This document shows positions 43,311-50,566 of a stretch of 64,000 nt of DNA, piece after piece (position 1 is the stretch's first letter; the number at the start of each line of letters is the position of its first letter). Below the pieces are notes generated by a model. The model worked only from the letters and a program-made list of their open reading frames with translations. It was not told the origin of the DNA and did no database searches. A program made the translations under genes and the position numbers. Origin of the DNA: an uncultured Desulfovibrionaceae bacterium (GTDB taxonomy: Bacteria; Desulfobacterota; Desulfovibrionia; Desulfovibrionales; Desulfovibrionaceae). The stretch covers positions 54,396 to 118,395 of the forward strand of contig CALUZP010000149.1 of assembly GCA_944325325.1 (NCBI GenBank), read 5' to 3'.

Positions 43311-44390
43311 CTAAAAGCCGGTGATGATCCCTTTGGCAGGGTTTTGGGCTGCATAGTCCATAAGTTCATCCATGGACATGGCAGAGAATTTGCTGTTGAG
43401 GGCCTTGATGTCTTCGCAGAGCTGACGGGCCGGCAGGCCTTTTTTCTCATTCTGTTCGATGAATTCTTCCCAGATGGAGGCCGTGGCGTTGACCCAGCGT
43501 TCCTTTTCGGCAGGGCTCAGATCAATGATTTCCACACCGGCTTTCTGCATTTCTTCAATGGCCGCGCGGTCCATGTCGTAATAGAGTTTGCCCATCAGGA
43601 CGTTGGCCTGGCGCAGCTGATAGTACAGTGTCTTTTTCAGAGGATCGGAAAGCGCGTCGAATTTTTTCCTGTTCATGGCAAACGGGATGGCGCCGTAGCA
43701 TATGGTGGCGTTTGTCCAGTAGCGGCAGACTTCATGATAGCGTTGAGGGATGACCAGACCGGCAGGATACAGGGCGCCGTCCAGAATACCGCGCTGGAGT
43801 GCCTGGAACAGTTCGGCAGGCGCGATCAGCACGGGTGTGACACCGAGTTTCTTGTAGACGTCCTGAAGCATCCCGCCGGGGATATACAGTTTCTTGCCCT
43901 TGAGATCTTCGAGTGTCCGGATGGGCGTCTTGCTGATGATGCCTGTATATTCGAGAACGGGATACATGGCGCAGTAGACACCCTGCTTTTCATATTCCTT
44001 CTTGAAGTACTTGGCGTACAACTCTTCCATCACAAGAGAACCCACGACAGAGTTGGAGAAGGCAAAGGGAAGCGAATCGCAGTGGGGAAGGTTGAAACTG
44101 GTCGGCAGCGTGAAGCAGTAGGCCTGAGTAATATCCGTCAGGCCGGAACGGGCGGCCTTGAAGCCGTCTGGCAGGCTGTGCAGCGAGCTGGCCCAGTATT
44201 CCTGGAACTGAATGGCTCCATTGGTCCCTTTCGTGATGGATTCAAGAACGGGTTTATGGATATTTTGGGATATTGCGGAGGATTCCGGATAGTAGTTCGA
44301 GTACTTGAGGGTGACCGTTTCCGCATGCGCGTTAAGGGAAAGGAAGGTTAGCAGCCCGATAACGGCAATGGACGTCTTGAAAATGTGCAT
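43311..44390 (-). CDS. TRAP transporter substrate-binding protein (DctP family)
   Basis: 359 aa with a cleavable signal peptide (about 1-23, ending AHA). The periplasmic DctP fold has VTLKYSNYYPESS, a central RTLEDLKGKKLYIPGG and ELFQALQRGILDG. In most DctP proteins the segment is K-I-R-V-x-G, where Arg salt-bridges the ligand carboxylate; here the position is Y169, hinting at a non-carboxylate or unusually bound ligand. GGAGGACTCA precedes ATG 44390. It follows the Cys-type IscA/HesB gene by 145 bp with a hairpin in between. Confidence 0.92.
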   Translation of the reverse strand: MHIFKTSIAVIGLLTFLSLNAHAETVTLKYSNYYPESSAISQNIHKPVLESITKGTNGAIQFQEYWASSLHSLPDGFKAARSGLTDITQAYCFTLPTSFNLPHCDSLPFAFSNSVVGSLVMEELYAKYFKKEYEKQGVYCAMYPVLEYTGIISKTPIRTLEDLKGKKLYIPGGMLQDVYKKLGVTPVLIAPAELFQALQRGILDGALYPAGLVIPQRYHEVCRYWTNATICYGAIPFAMNRKKFDALSDPLKKTLYYQLRQANVLMGKLYYDMDRAAIEEMQKAGVEIIDLSPAEKERWVNATASIWEEFIEQNEKKGLPARQLCEDIKALNSKFSAMSMDELMDYAAQNPAKGIITGF

Positions 44391-44496
44391 TGAGTCCTCC
44401 TTAAGACAACATGGTGATGGCTGGAGCGGGTTATGTTGCAATCAGAACCGTTCCTGACGGATGGACAGGGTAGATCTAGGCCACCACGCGGACGGC

Positions 44497-44530
44497 ACGG
44501 CTTTTGAAATTATTGAGTTTCAAAAGCCGT
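44497..44530 (-). repeat. Perfect 13-bp hairpin between the HesB-like gene and dctP
   Basis: ACGGCTTTTGAAA and its exact complement around an 8-nt loop, directly after the stop of the 97-aa gene. No T-run follows, so full termination is unlikely. It could set the expression ratio between the enzyme half and the transport half of the cluster by stabilising or processing the mRNA. Confidence 0.7.
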
Positions 44531-44535
44531 CTGTA

Positions 44536-44829
44536 TTAATTGACTTTAACAATGGAAGGATTGCCATGCTCGTCCATCGAACCGATGTAAGAAGCGTTGC
44601 CCCACTTTTCGACGATGTCGTTGTTCACAATAAAAGGAATGCCGTCTACTTCGAACGAGTCATCGTCGTCGTCTTTTTCGTCTATCGTGAAGCCGAGCAC
44701 GGTCTTACGGCAACAAGGTGTTCCGGTGGTATATTCACGGATTCGCACGGCGCTGTCGGCGTCGTCTTCATCTTTCAGAATTTCGAGAAGTCTCTCTTTT
44801 ACGTCACTGTTAAGGGTTAGTTTGAGCAT
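44536..44829 (-). CDS. IscA/HesB-like small protein, Cys homolog of the selenoprotein
   Basis: 97 aa. Aligns along its length with the UGA-containing protein at 41104-41427: LTLNSDVKERLLEILK, VRIREYTTGTPCC, LGFTIDE, VDGIPFIVNND. C39-C40 occupy the Val-Sec positions. The classical IscA ligands (the later C-x-C near the C-terminus) are missing, so ordinary Fe-S scaffold function is doubtful. AGGAGGAG precedes ATG 44829. Lies 21 bp after the activase gene. Possible roles are redox partner, GRE repair or activation aid, or accessory subunit; none is shown. Confidence 0.78.
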   Translation of the reverse strand: MLKLTLNSDVKERLLEILKDEDDADSAVRIREYTTGTPCCRKTVLGFTIDEKDDDDDSFEVDGIPFIVNNDIVEKWGNASYIGSMDEHGNPSIVKVN

Positions 44830-44850
44830 ACAACGTCTCCTCCTATGTTT

Positions 44851-45747
44851 TTATACGATTGCAGTGTGCAATCCATTGCGTTCAAATCGTTGAAGAATCA
44901 GTTTCAATTCTTCTTTTGGATAGGGAACTTGCGAAGGCTGGTTCAAACCAAGTGCCTCATATTTTGAACTTCCAAATGTATGACATGGCAAAATGTCAAC
45001 ATCGAAGATTCCATACGGTTTCAAAAACTCAGCAAGAGCAGTAATATTCGATTCCGTATCGTTGACGCCAGGCATCAGAGGGATACGGATGCGTACGGCA
45101 TAGTGCCTTTCAAGGATATTTTTGAGATTTGAAAGGATGAGTTCATTGCCGACGCCGGTAAATTGCTTATGGATGGCGGTATCCATATGCTTGCAGTCAA
45201 AGAGAATGAGATCCGAGGCAGCAGCGGCCTTGAGAAAGGCGTTCTGCTCACAATGGCCGCAGGTATCCAGGCAGATGTGGTAGCCACGGTTGTGACAAGC
45301 CTGCATCAGTTCAAGAAGAAACTCGCCTGAGGCTGTAGGTTCGCCGCCGCAGAAGGTGACTCCGCCTCCGGAGTTTTGGTAGAAAAGCTCGTCCTTTTCC
45401 ACAACGCGCATGACTTCGGCAACCGTCATGGCCCTGCCTGAGATTTCGCGCGCCTTGTGCGGGCAGACGGCGGCACACGCCCCGCAGGAGACGCATTTCT
45501 GCCGATCCGTCCGGGAACGATGATCGCCGTCCATGACAATGGCCTGCTGTGGACAGGCAGAAATACAGGCTCCGCATCCCGAGCACAGCTTAGGGAACAC
45601 CATAAGCTGAGGACGTCTGTCCTGGGATTCAGGATTGCTGCACCACTGACAGGACAGAGGACAGCCTTTCAGAAAAACTGTGGTGCGCAAGCCCGGACCG
45701 TCCTGTCCGGACATGCGCTGAATGTTGTAGATGATACCGGTGTCCAT
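44851..45747 (-). CDS. Glycyl radical enzyme activating enzyme (radical SAM)
   Basis: 298 aa. Radical SAM motif CPLSCQWC (C29, C33, C36) is followed by a two-cluster ferredoxin insert (C55/58/61/65 and C85/88/91/95), the pattern of activases for eliminase-type and related GREs rather than for classical PFL. GGEP (SAM-binding) occurs in VTFCGGEPTASGE. It would abstract the H atom from the glycine of the adjacent GRE in the absence of oxygen. 57 bp downstream of the GRE gene on the same strand. Confidence 0.95.
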   Translation of the reverse strand: MDTGIIYNIQRMSGQDGPGLRTTVFLKGCPLSCQWCSNPESQDRRPQLMVFPKLCSGCGACISACPQQAIVMDGDHRSRTDRQKCVSCGACAAVCPHKAREISGRAMTVAEVMRVVEKDELFYQNSGGGVTFCGGEPTASGEFLLELMQACHNRGYHICLDTCGHCEQNAFLKAAAASDLILFDCKHMDTAIHKQFTGVGNELILSNLKNILERHYAVRIRIPLMPGVNDTESNITALAEFLKPYGIFDVDILPCHTFGSSKYEALGLNQPSQVPYPKEELKLILQRFERNGLHTAIV

Positions 45748-45804
45748 ACGTGTCTCCGCCCTCCCGGCAAGGAGGAATCCGGCCGGGAGGACTGTTGCTG
45801 TGAC

Positions 45805-48216
45805 TTAGGCGGCGTATTCAGTCCGTTTGATGATTTCGTTCTGCACGCCCTTGTCCAGGCGCGTGAAGTACGCGCTGAACCCTGCCACCCGGACCACAAG
45901 GTCCTTGTAGTTTTGCGGGTTCTGCTGGGCGTCCTTCAGCGTTTCGGAGCTCACGCAGTTGAACTGGATGTGGCTGCCGCCAAGATCGAAGTAGGTCTTG
46001 ACGAGGCTGAGCAGCGTCCTTGCTCCGGCCGGGCCTTCCAGTGCGGAGGGAAGGAACTTGAAGTTGAGGTGGTTCGACGCATAGTCGACGGTGTCGATGG
46101 CCTGGGCAGCGGACTTGATGAGTGCCGTGCTGCCTTCAACGTCCGTGCCCGGCATGGCGGAAACACTGCCGTCGGTCAGAGCGATGCCGGCCTTGCGCCC
46201 GGTGGGCAGAGCACCCATCATCGCGCCGAAGTAGTTGTGGAACGAGAGTGAGTAGGCATCCATGAAGGCCGTGTGGTTCAGATAGTCTTTCCCCTTGGAA
46301 CGGTACATCTTCTTGATGTCGCGATACAACTGGCGGACAAAGGTGTCGACTTCGGGAATGTCGTTGCCGTGCTTGGGCGCTTCATAGCACATCTTCTGGA
46401 TTTCTTCGTACCCGTTGAAGTTGGCTGCCAGAGCGTCCTTCAGCTCCTTCATGCTAATCTTGCGGGTATCGTACACCAGATGCTTGATGGCGATGAGGCT
46501 GTTGGCCGTATCAATGCCGCCGGTCGTGATGCAGAGTGTCTGGCAGTATCTGGGGCCGCCGGCTTCCTCAAACAGGCCGCTTTCAATACAGCCATCGATC
46601 ACGCAGGAACGGAAGACACTGGGTACCGTCCATTCCTTGACCGTATTGCCAAGATCGCCATGCTTGCGCATGATGGTCATCATGAAGTCCATCTGGGCCA
46701 TGAAGGCGTTGTGGAACTCTTCATAGGTGGTGAACTGTTCCGGATCTCCCGTCTTGGGACCGATCTGTTTGTTGGTCACAGGATCAACGCCGTTGTTGAG
46801 AGCCAGTTCAACAGGTTTCACGAGGTTGGGGAAGGGATCAAAGATGACAAAGGAGCCCTTGCCGCACACGCCTGTGCCCACGCAGCCGAAGTTGGCACAG
46901 TTGCGGGCGTCCTGAATGTTGATGCCGCATTCGGCAAAACGGTTCAGGTGCCGTTCGACGACAACGGTGTTGTTCATGAACTGGGGCTGTCCTGAGCCAT
47001 CCCGGATGACTTCAATGGCCTTCTGCAGGTATTCATCCTTCATCTTGGGCGTGTAGAACAGACTGATGGTCGGCTGGATGTTGCGCATCTGCAGCTGACA
47101 GTCCAGAAGCAGCATTTCCAGCTCGTTGGACGCATCGTCACCGTCAGCGGTAAGGCCGCCGATGGTGATGGTCTGCCCCGTATGCCCGGAGAGGGCCAGA
47201 GCGTAGGCGTTCCCCTGATAGGCGGCCATTTCAAGATGGCGGATCCACTGGAACTTGAGCAGGCGCAGCACTTGTTCCCTGGTCAGATTGCCTTCTTCGA
47301 TGTCCTTTTTGTAGAAAGGATACATGTACTGCCCATAACGGCCGGGCGAACAGGCACAGCCCATCTGTTCAATTTCAAGGCAGACATGCGTGAACCAGAA
47401 AGACTGGATGGCTTCACGGAAGTTTCTGGCAGGGAACTCGGGCACACGCCGGCAGATTTCGGCGATTTCCAGAAATTCCGCCTTCTGGGCGGCATCCTGT
47501 TCCTTTTCGGCCAGCTGTTCGCAAAGATCGGCATAGCGGTGTGCGTAGGCAATGACCGCGTTGAGCGCGATCTTGGCAGCCCGGTAGAAGGCCAGCTTCT
47601 GCTTGGAGCCCACTTTCTTGGGCATGGCCATCATCCGCTCGTCAACTTCCTTGAGAATACCGGAAATGCCTTCATTCAGCACGCGGGGATAGTCCGCAAC
47701 GCCACTGCCCGTCGTGATGGATGTATCTTCATACAGCAGACCGGACTTGAAATACGGCGCAGGGTCCACCCCGTAGATTTCCTTGTAAAGTGCATGGGCC
47801 CTGTCGTTGACCGTCTTGCCCTTCCACTTCTTGTAGACCTTCTTCAGTTCGGCCATCGTTTCGTCGGGAATTTTCAATTCACCAAGCGAAGACATCTTGG
47901 CAAGATCAATTTCATCCTTGATCCAGGTGACGTTCCATTCGGGATAGGCATACACCCCTGCACGAATACCCGTCAGCGTGCCGACAAGCAGGTTGCCATC
48001 CCAGAAGATGTCCTTTTTGGTGAGCACCCGCTCCAGGAGCTTTGCCCGGACATAAACAGGTTCTTCGTTGGTGTATTCGTCATAGACTTCATTGAGAAAC
48101 GTAAGCCGCTGCGGATCCATGCGCTGCGGCGCATCAAGCAGAAACTGCTTAAGATCGTAGAGCCGTTGATCCACCGTCGCCCAGTTGACATTGTAGCCGG
48201 ATTTATTCGTTCCCAT
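45805..48216 (-). CDS. Glycyl radical enzyme of unassigned substrate
   Basis: 803 aa, PFL-like fold. Radical site RVAGFSAYF with G779; thiyl loop NFGCVGTG with C445. The C-x-E of glycerol, choline, hydroxyproline and sulfonate eliminases is C445-V-G447, and PFL's Cys-Cys is absent. The G-H-T/x-P-D-Y loop that carries an active-site His in eliminases reads GSGVADYP (170-177). It still looks nearest to the eliminase/decarboxylase branch: IQPTISLFYTP, DGSGQPQFMNN and SPGRYGQYMYPFY are recognisable. AAGGAG precedes ATG 48216. First gene behind a sigma-54 promoter, followed by activase and TRAP uptake genes, so a small imported compound is the likely substrate. A sulfonate lyase is possible but not supported by the active site. 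Confidence 0.93.
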   Translation of the reverse strand: MGTNKSGYNVNWATVDQRLYDLKQFLLDAPQRMDPQRLTFLNEVYDEYTNEEPVYVRAKLLERVLTKKDIFWDGNLLVGTLTGIRAGVYAYPEWNVTWIKDEIDLAKMSSLGELKIPDETMAELKKVYKKWKGKTVNDRAHALYKEIYGVDPAPYFKSGLLYEDTSITTGSGVADYPRVLNEGISGILKEVDERMMAMPKKVGSKQKLAFYRAAKIALNAVIAYAHRYADLCEQLAEKEQDAAQKAEFLEIAEICRRVPEFPARNFREAIQSFWFTHVCLEIEQMGCACSPGRYGQYMYPFYKKDIEEGNLTREQVLRLLKFQWIRHLEMAAYQGNAYALALSGHTGQTITIGGLTADGDDASNELEMLLLDCQLQMRNIQPTISLFYTPKMKDEYLQKAIEVIRDGSGQPQFMNNTVVVERHLNRFAECGINIQDARNCANFGCVGTGVCGKGSFVIFDPFPNLVKPVELALNNGVDPVTNKQIGPKTGDPEQFTTYEEFHNAFMAQMDFMMTIMRKHGDLGNTVKEWTVPSVFRSCVIDGCIESGLFEEAGGPRYCQTLCITTGGIDTANSLIAIKHLVYDTRKISMKELKDALAANFNGYEEIQKMCYEAPKHGNDIPEVDTFVRQLYRDIKKMYRSKGKDYLNHTAFMDAYSLSFHNYFGAMMGALPTGRKAGIALTDGSVSAMPGTDVEGSTALIKSAAQAIDTVDYASNHLNFKFLPSALEGPAGARTLLSLVKTYFDLGGSHIQFNCVSSETLKDAQQNPQNYKDLVVRVAGFSAYFTRLDKGVQNEIIKRTEYAA

Positions 48217-48272
48217 TGTATTCTCCTTGCGAATTGTGATAAAAAGGGCATATGTGCAACTGCCAGTTGCTC

Positions 48273-48288
48273 AGCAAGGAGTGTGCCA
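48273..48288 (-). promoter_or_regulatory. Sigma-54 (RpoN) promoter of the GRE cluster
   Basis: On the minus strand TGGCAC-ACTCC-TTGCT, matching the consensus TGGCAC-N5-TTGCW with invariant GG and GC 10 bp apart. It implies a start near 48262 and a leader of about 46 nt before the GRE ATG. Confidence 0.9.
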
Positions 48289-48381
48289 TTCCAGATAATT
48301 ATAATAAAAATAATATGTTATATGCTAAATAAAAATATCGTCCAGATAATGAGGCAGCGGTTTTTAAGGCGGGTTAGCATA

Positions 48382-48396
48382 TTTTTTCACAACAGG
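48382..48396 (+). promoter_or_regulatory. Candidate activator-binding site 1
   Basis: TTTTTTCACAACAGG, 13/15 identical to the motif at 48446. About 100 bp upstream of the sigma-54 promoter, a normal distance for an enhancer site. Confidence 0.4.
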
Positions 48397-48445
48397 TTGA
48401 GATCGTGAGCTTTCTACTGTGCGCAAACTGGAACAGGTGTACCGG

Positions 48446-48460
48446 TTTTGTGACAACAGG
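48446..48460 (+). promoter_or_regulatory. Candidate activator-binding site 2
   Basis: TTTTGTGACAACAGG, second copy of the direct repeat, 64 bp from the first (about six helical turns) and overlapping the 5' region of the regulator gene. Confidence 0.4.
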
Positions 48461-48522
48461 GAAAACGCGGGGCAATAGAAAAAATTTTTAGATCGTCTAT
48501 AGTTAGAAAAAAGGAGCCATCA

Positions 48523-49965
48523 ATGCCTCTCAACAGAATTGACAGCAATAGCTTGAAATTATTGCTTGATTCAAAGCTGTTCCAGACCATGCTCGATGCC
48601 TTGTCCGTAGGAATAGCCATCATCGATGAAAATGGCATTTATTTGTATATAAATCAGGCCTATGTTGAATTTCATGGGGGCTCTGACAAGGAGGACTATC
48701 TTGGAAAGTATGTCAGCGATTTGTTTACCAGCGGCCAGTCAGGCAGCATGAAGACGATTCGTACAGCTACCAAGAGCGTCTCACCAAGCGTCACGGTTGA
48801 AGGCACGAAAGGCGTATGCGCGCGGATACCAATTCTTGACGAGCACAACCGGGTGATGTGTATCATTACCGAAACACTGATGACGAACATCAGCCGGGAC
48901 AATCTGAACGATCTGATCAACTCTCTTGTGGAACTCTCCCAGACGGCGTCCTTCTATAAACAGAAGGCACATCAGATTACAGGACAGCTGCACACGTTCG
49001 AGACCATCGTTTCACGCAGCCAGGCCATGAAGCAGCTGATAAAACTTGGTAAAAAATACGCCAGGACAGAAAATCCGGTGCTTATCACCGGAGAATCCGG
49101 CACGGGCAAGGAACTGCTGGCCCAGGCCTTGCACATGGGAAGCCCCAGATCCGGCAAGCCCTTTATTGCCGTGAACTGTGCGGCCCTGCCCCCCAGTCTG
49201 ATTGAGTCCGAGTTGTTCGGCTATGCCAAGGGAGCCTTTACGGGGTCAAAAACCTGCGGCATGAAAGGCAAGTTTGAATCCGCACATACCGGCACGATCT
49301 TTCTCGATGAGATCGGTGAGCTTCCGCTTGATATTCAGTCAAAGCTCCTGCGTGTTCTGGAGAGCGGCGAGATCCAGAAGATCGGCCAGATTGCCCCTGT
49401 TTATTCGGATTTCCGCCTGATAGCCGCAACAAACAGAGACCTCTACGCCATGGTGGAACAGGGACTTTTCCGCGGAGATCTGTATCACCGGCTGACCATT
49501 CTTGAACTGGTGGTTCCTCCTTTGCGGCAGCGCAGGGAAGACATCCTGCTGCTGATCAGCATTCTGATGGAGCAGATTGTCGGAGCAGAACGGGCCAAGG
49601 GAATACGTATCACCCAGGCTTGCCTGAACGCACTGCAAAACGCGCCATGGAAAGGCAATGTGCGTGAGTTGCGCAATGTGCTCACATCGGCACTGTGCGC
49701 GCTGGACGACTCGGAAAAGCTGCTGCGCCGTTCACATCTTCCAGCAAGATTCCTGGCTTCGCTGAACCAGGTGGAGATGATGCCTGCCACGGTAAAAGCC
49801 TCGTCCACCCTTGCCGAGGCCAGTTCTTCAGTGGAAAAGGAGCTGATTATTTCAACGTTGAAAGAGCTTGGCGGAAACTGTTCGAAAACGGCCGTCAGGC
49901 TTGGGATATCACGCACAAAGCTATATAAGAAACTGAAGCAGTACAAGATCAGGGGGGAATCCTGA
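48523..49965 (+). CDS. PAS-domain sigma-54-dependent transcriptional activator
   Basis: 480 aa. An N-terminal PAS-like sensor (about 17-130, ALSVGIAIIDENGIYLYINQAYVEF) is followed by an AAA+ domain with Walker A GESGTGKE, GAFTGS (sigma-54 contact loop, last residue Ser instead of the usual Ala), GTIFLDEIGELP (Walker B) and RQRREDILLL. The C-terminal Fis-type helix-turn-helix is NCSKTAVRLGISRTKLYKKLK. No receiver domain, so it likely senses a small molecule or redox state directly. Divergent from the GRE operon and probably its activator. Confidence 0.93.
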   Translation: MPLNRIDSNSLKLLLDSKLFQTMLDALSVGIAIIDENGIYLYINQAYVEFHGGSDKEDYLGKYVSDLFTSGQSGSMKTIRTATKSVSPSVTVEGTKGVCARIPILDEHNRVMCIITETLMTNISRDNLNDLINSLVELSQTASFYKQKAHQITGQLHTFETIVSRSQAMKQLIKLGKKYARTENPVLITGESGTGKELLAQALHMGSPRSGKPFIAVNCAALPPSLIESELFGYAKGAFTGSKTCGMKGKFESAHTGTIFLDEIGELPLDIQSKLLRVLESGEIQKIGQIAPVYSDFRLIAATNRDLYAMVEQGLFRGDLYHRLTILELVVPPLRQRREDILLLISILMEQIVGAERAKGIRITQACLNALQNAPWKGNVRELRNVLTSALCALDDSEKLLRRSHLPARFLASLNQVEMMPATVKASSTLAEASSSVEKELIISTLKELGGNCSKTAVRLGISRTKLYKKLKQYKIRGES

Positions 49966-50566
49966 AGCCGTGCCGTGGGGATCCGGCACAGGCCGCGGAT
50001 GCCCCGGTAGTGTGTGGTGTGCTTGAGCCGGAAAACGCAGGGGCGGCCGCTGAACCGGCAAGGAAAACGTTTTCTGACGGCTGGAGAGAATCCCGACCGT
50101 GGTATGAGAGCCAGTCATTTTCTCTGTGCAAGGCAGGCATACGCATGCTCTGCATGCGAGCACACCCCATGAGGAGCCCCCAGAGACAAGCTGTGCAGTA
50201 CAGGCTGGAAGCGGAGAATGGATGGCAGGGCCCGATCGGGCGTGGGCGCAGAAGAGAACAGAGAAGGCGCCAGGGGCCGTTCCTGGCTTTCAGATTGGGC
50301 GCAGTCGTGTGGCCAAGGCAGAGCCCGCCTGCACCGTGTTGGTTGCGTTTGGACAGGCAACGTCATGAGGGAAGGCGCAACCTGTGTAACGGCTTCTTAC
50401 TGTGAAGTCAGATACCGGAGAGAAAGAGAGGCCGGTTTCAAGGTCTGTGCGCTTGCTGGCCGGACGGCGACAGAAATTTTGCCGCGCGTACCGGAGTCCA
50501 ATAGGGCGTCACCGGAACGCGCGGCCGCAGGGGAGTCAGTATTGCTGATGTCCTGAGGCAGCGGCC
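49966..50566. other. Convergent intergenic region, no gene seen
   Basis: About 600 bp between convergent genes. A GTGCCG/CGGCAC hairpin (49970-49989) lies just after the activator stop. The open frames here have no ribosome-binding sites and odd, Arg/Cys-rich translations. Confidence 0.55.

Larger units (their letters stand above)
48217..48522. other. Divergent regulatory region of the GRE cluster
   Basis: 306 bp between the GRE and its probable activator gene: a sigma-54 promoter next to the GRE, an AT-rich stretch (about 48296-48342) suited to IHF-type bending, then two copies of a 15-bp motif (48382-48396 and 48446-48460) that may be upstream activator sites. Confidence 0.7.

Noticed and set aside
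45805..48216. Assignment of the GRE as pyruvate formate-lyase
   Set aside because: No Cys-Cys pair, and its activase has the two-cluster ferredoxin insert typical of non-PFL GREs.
45805..48216. Assignment of the GRE as isethionate sulfite-lyase or choline TMA-lyase
   Set aside because: The TRAP and activase context fits, but the C-x-E general base required by these eliminases is C-V-G here.
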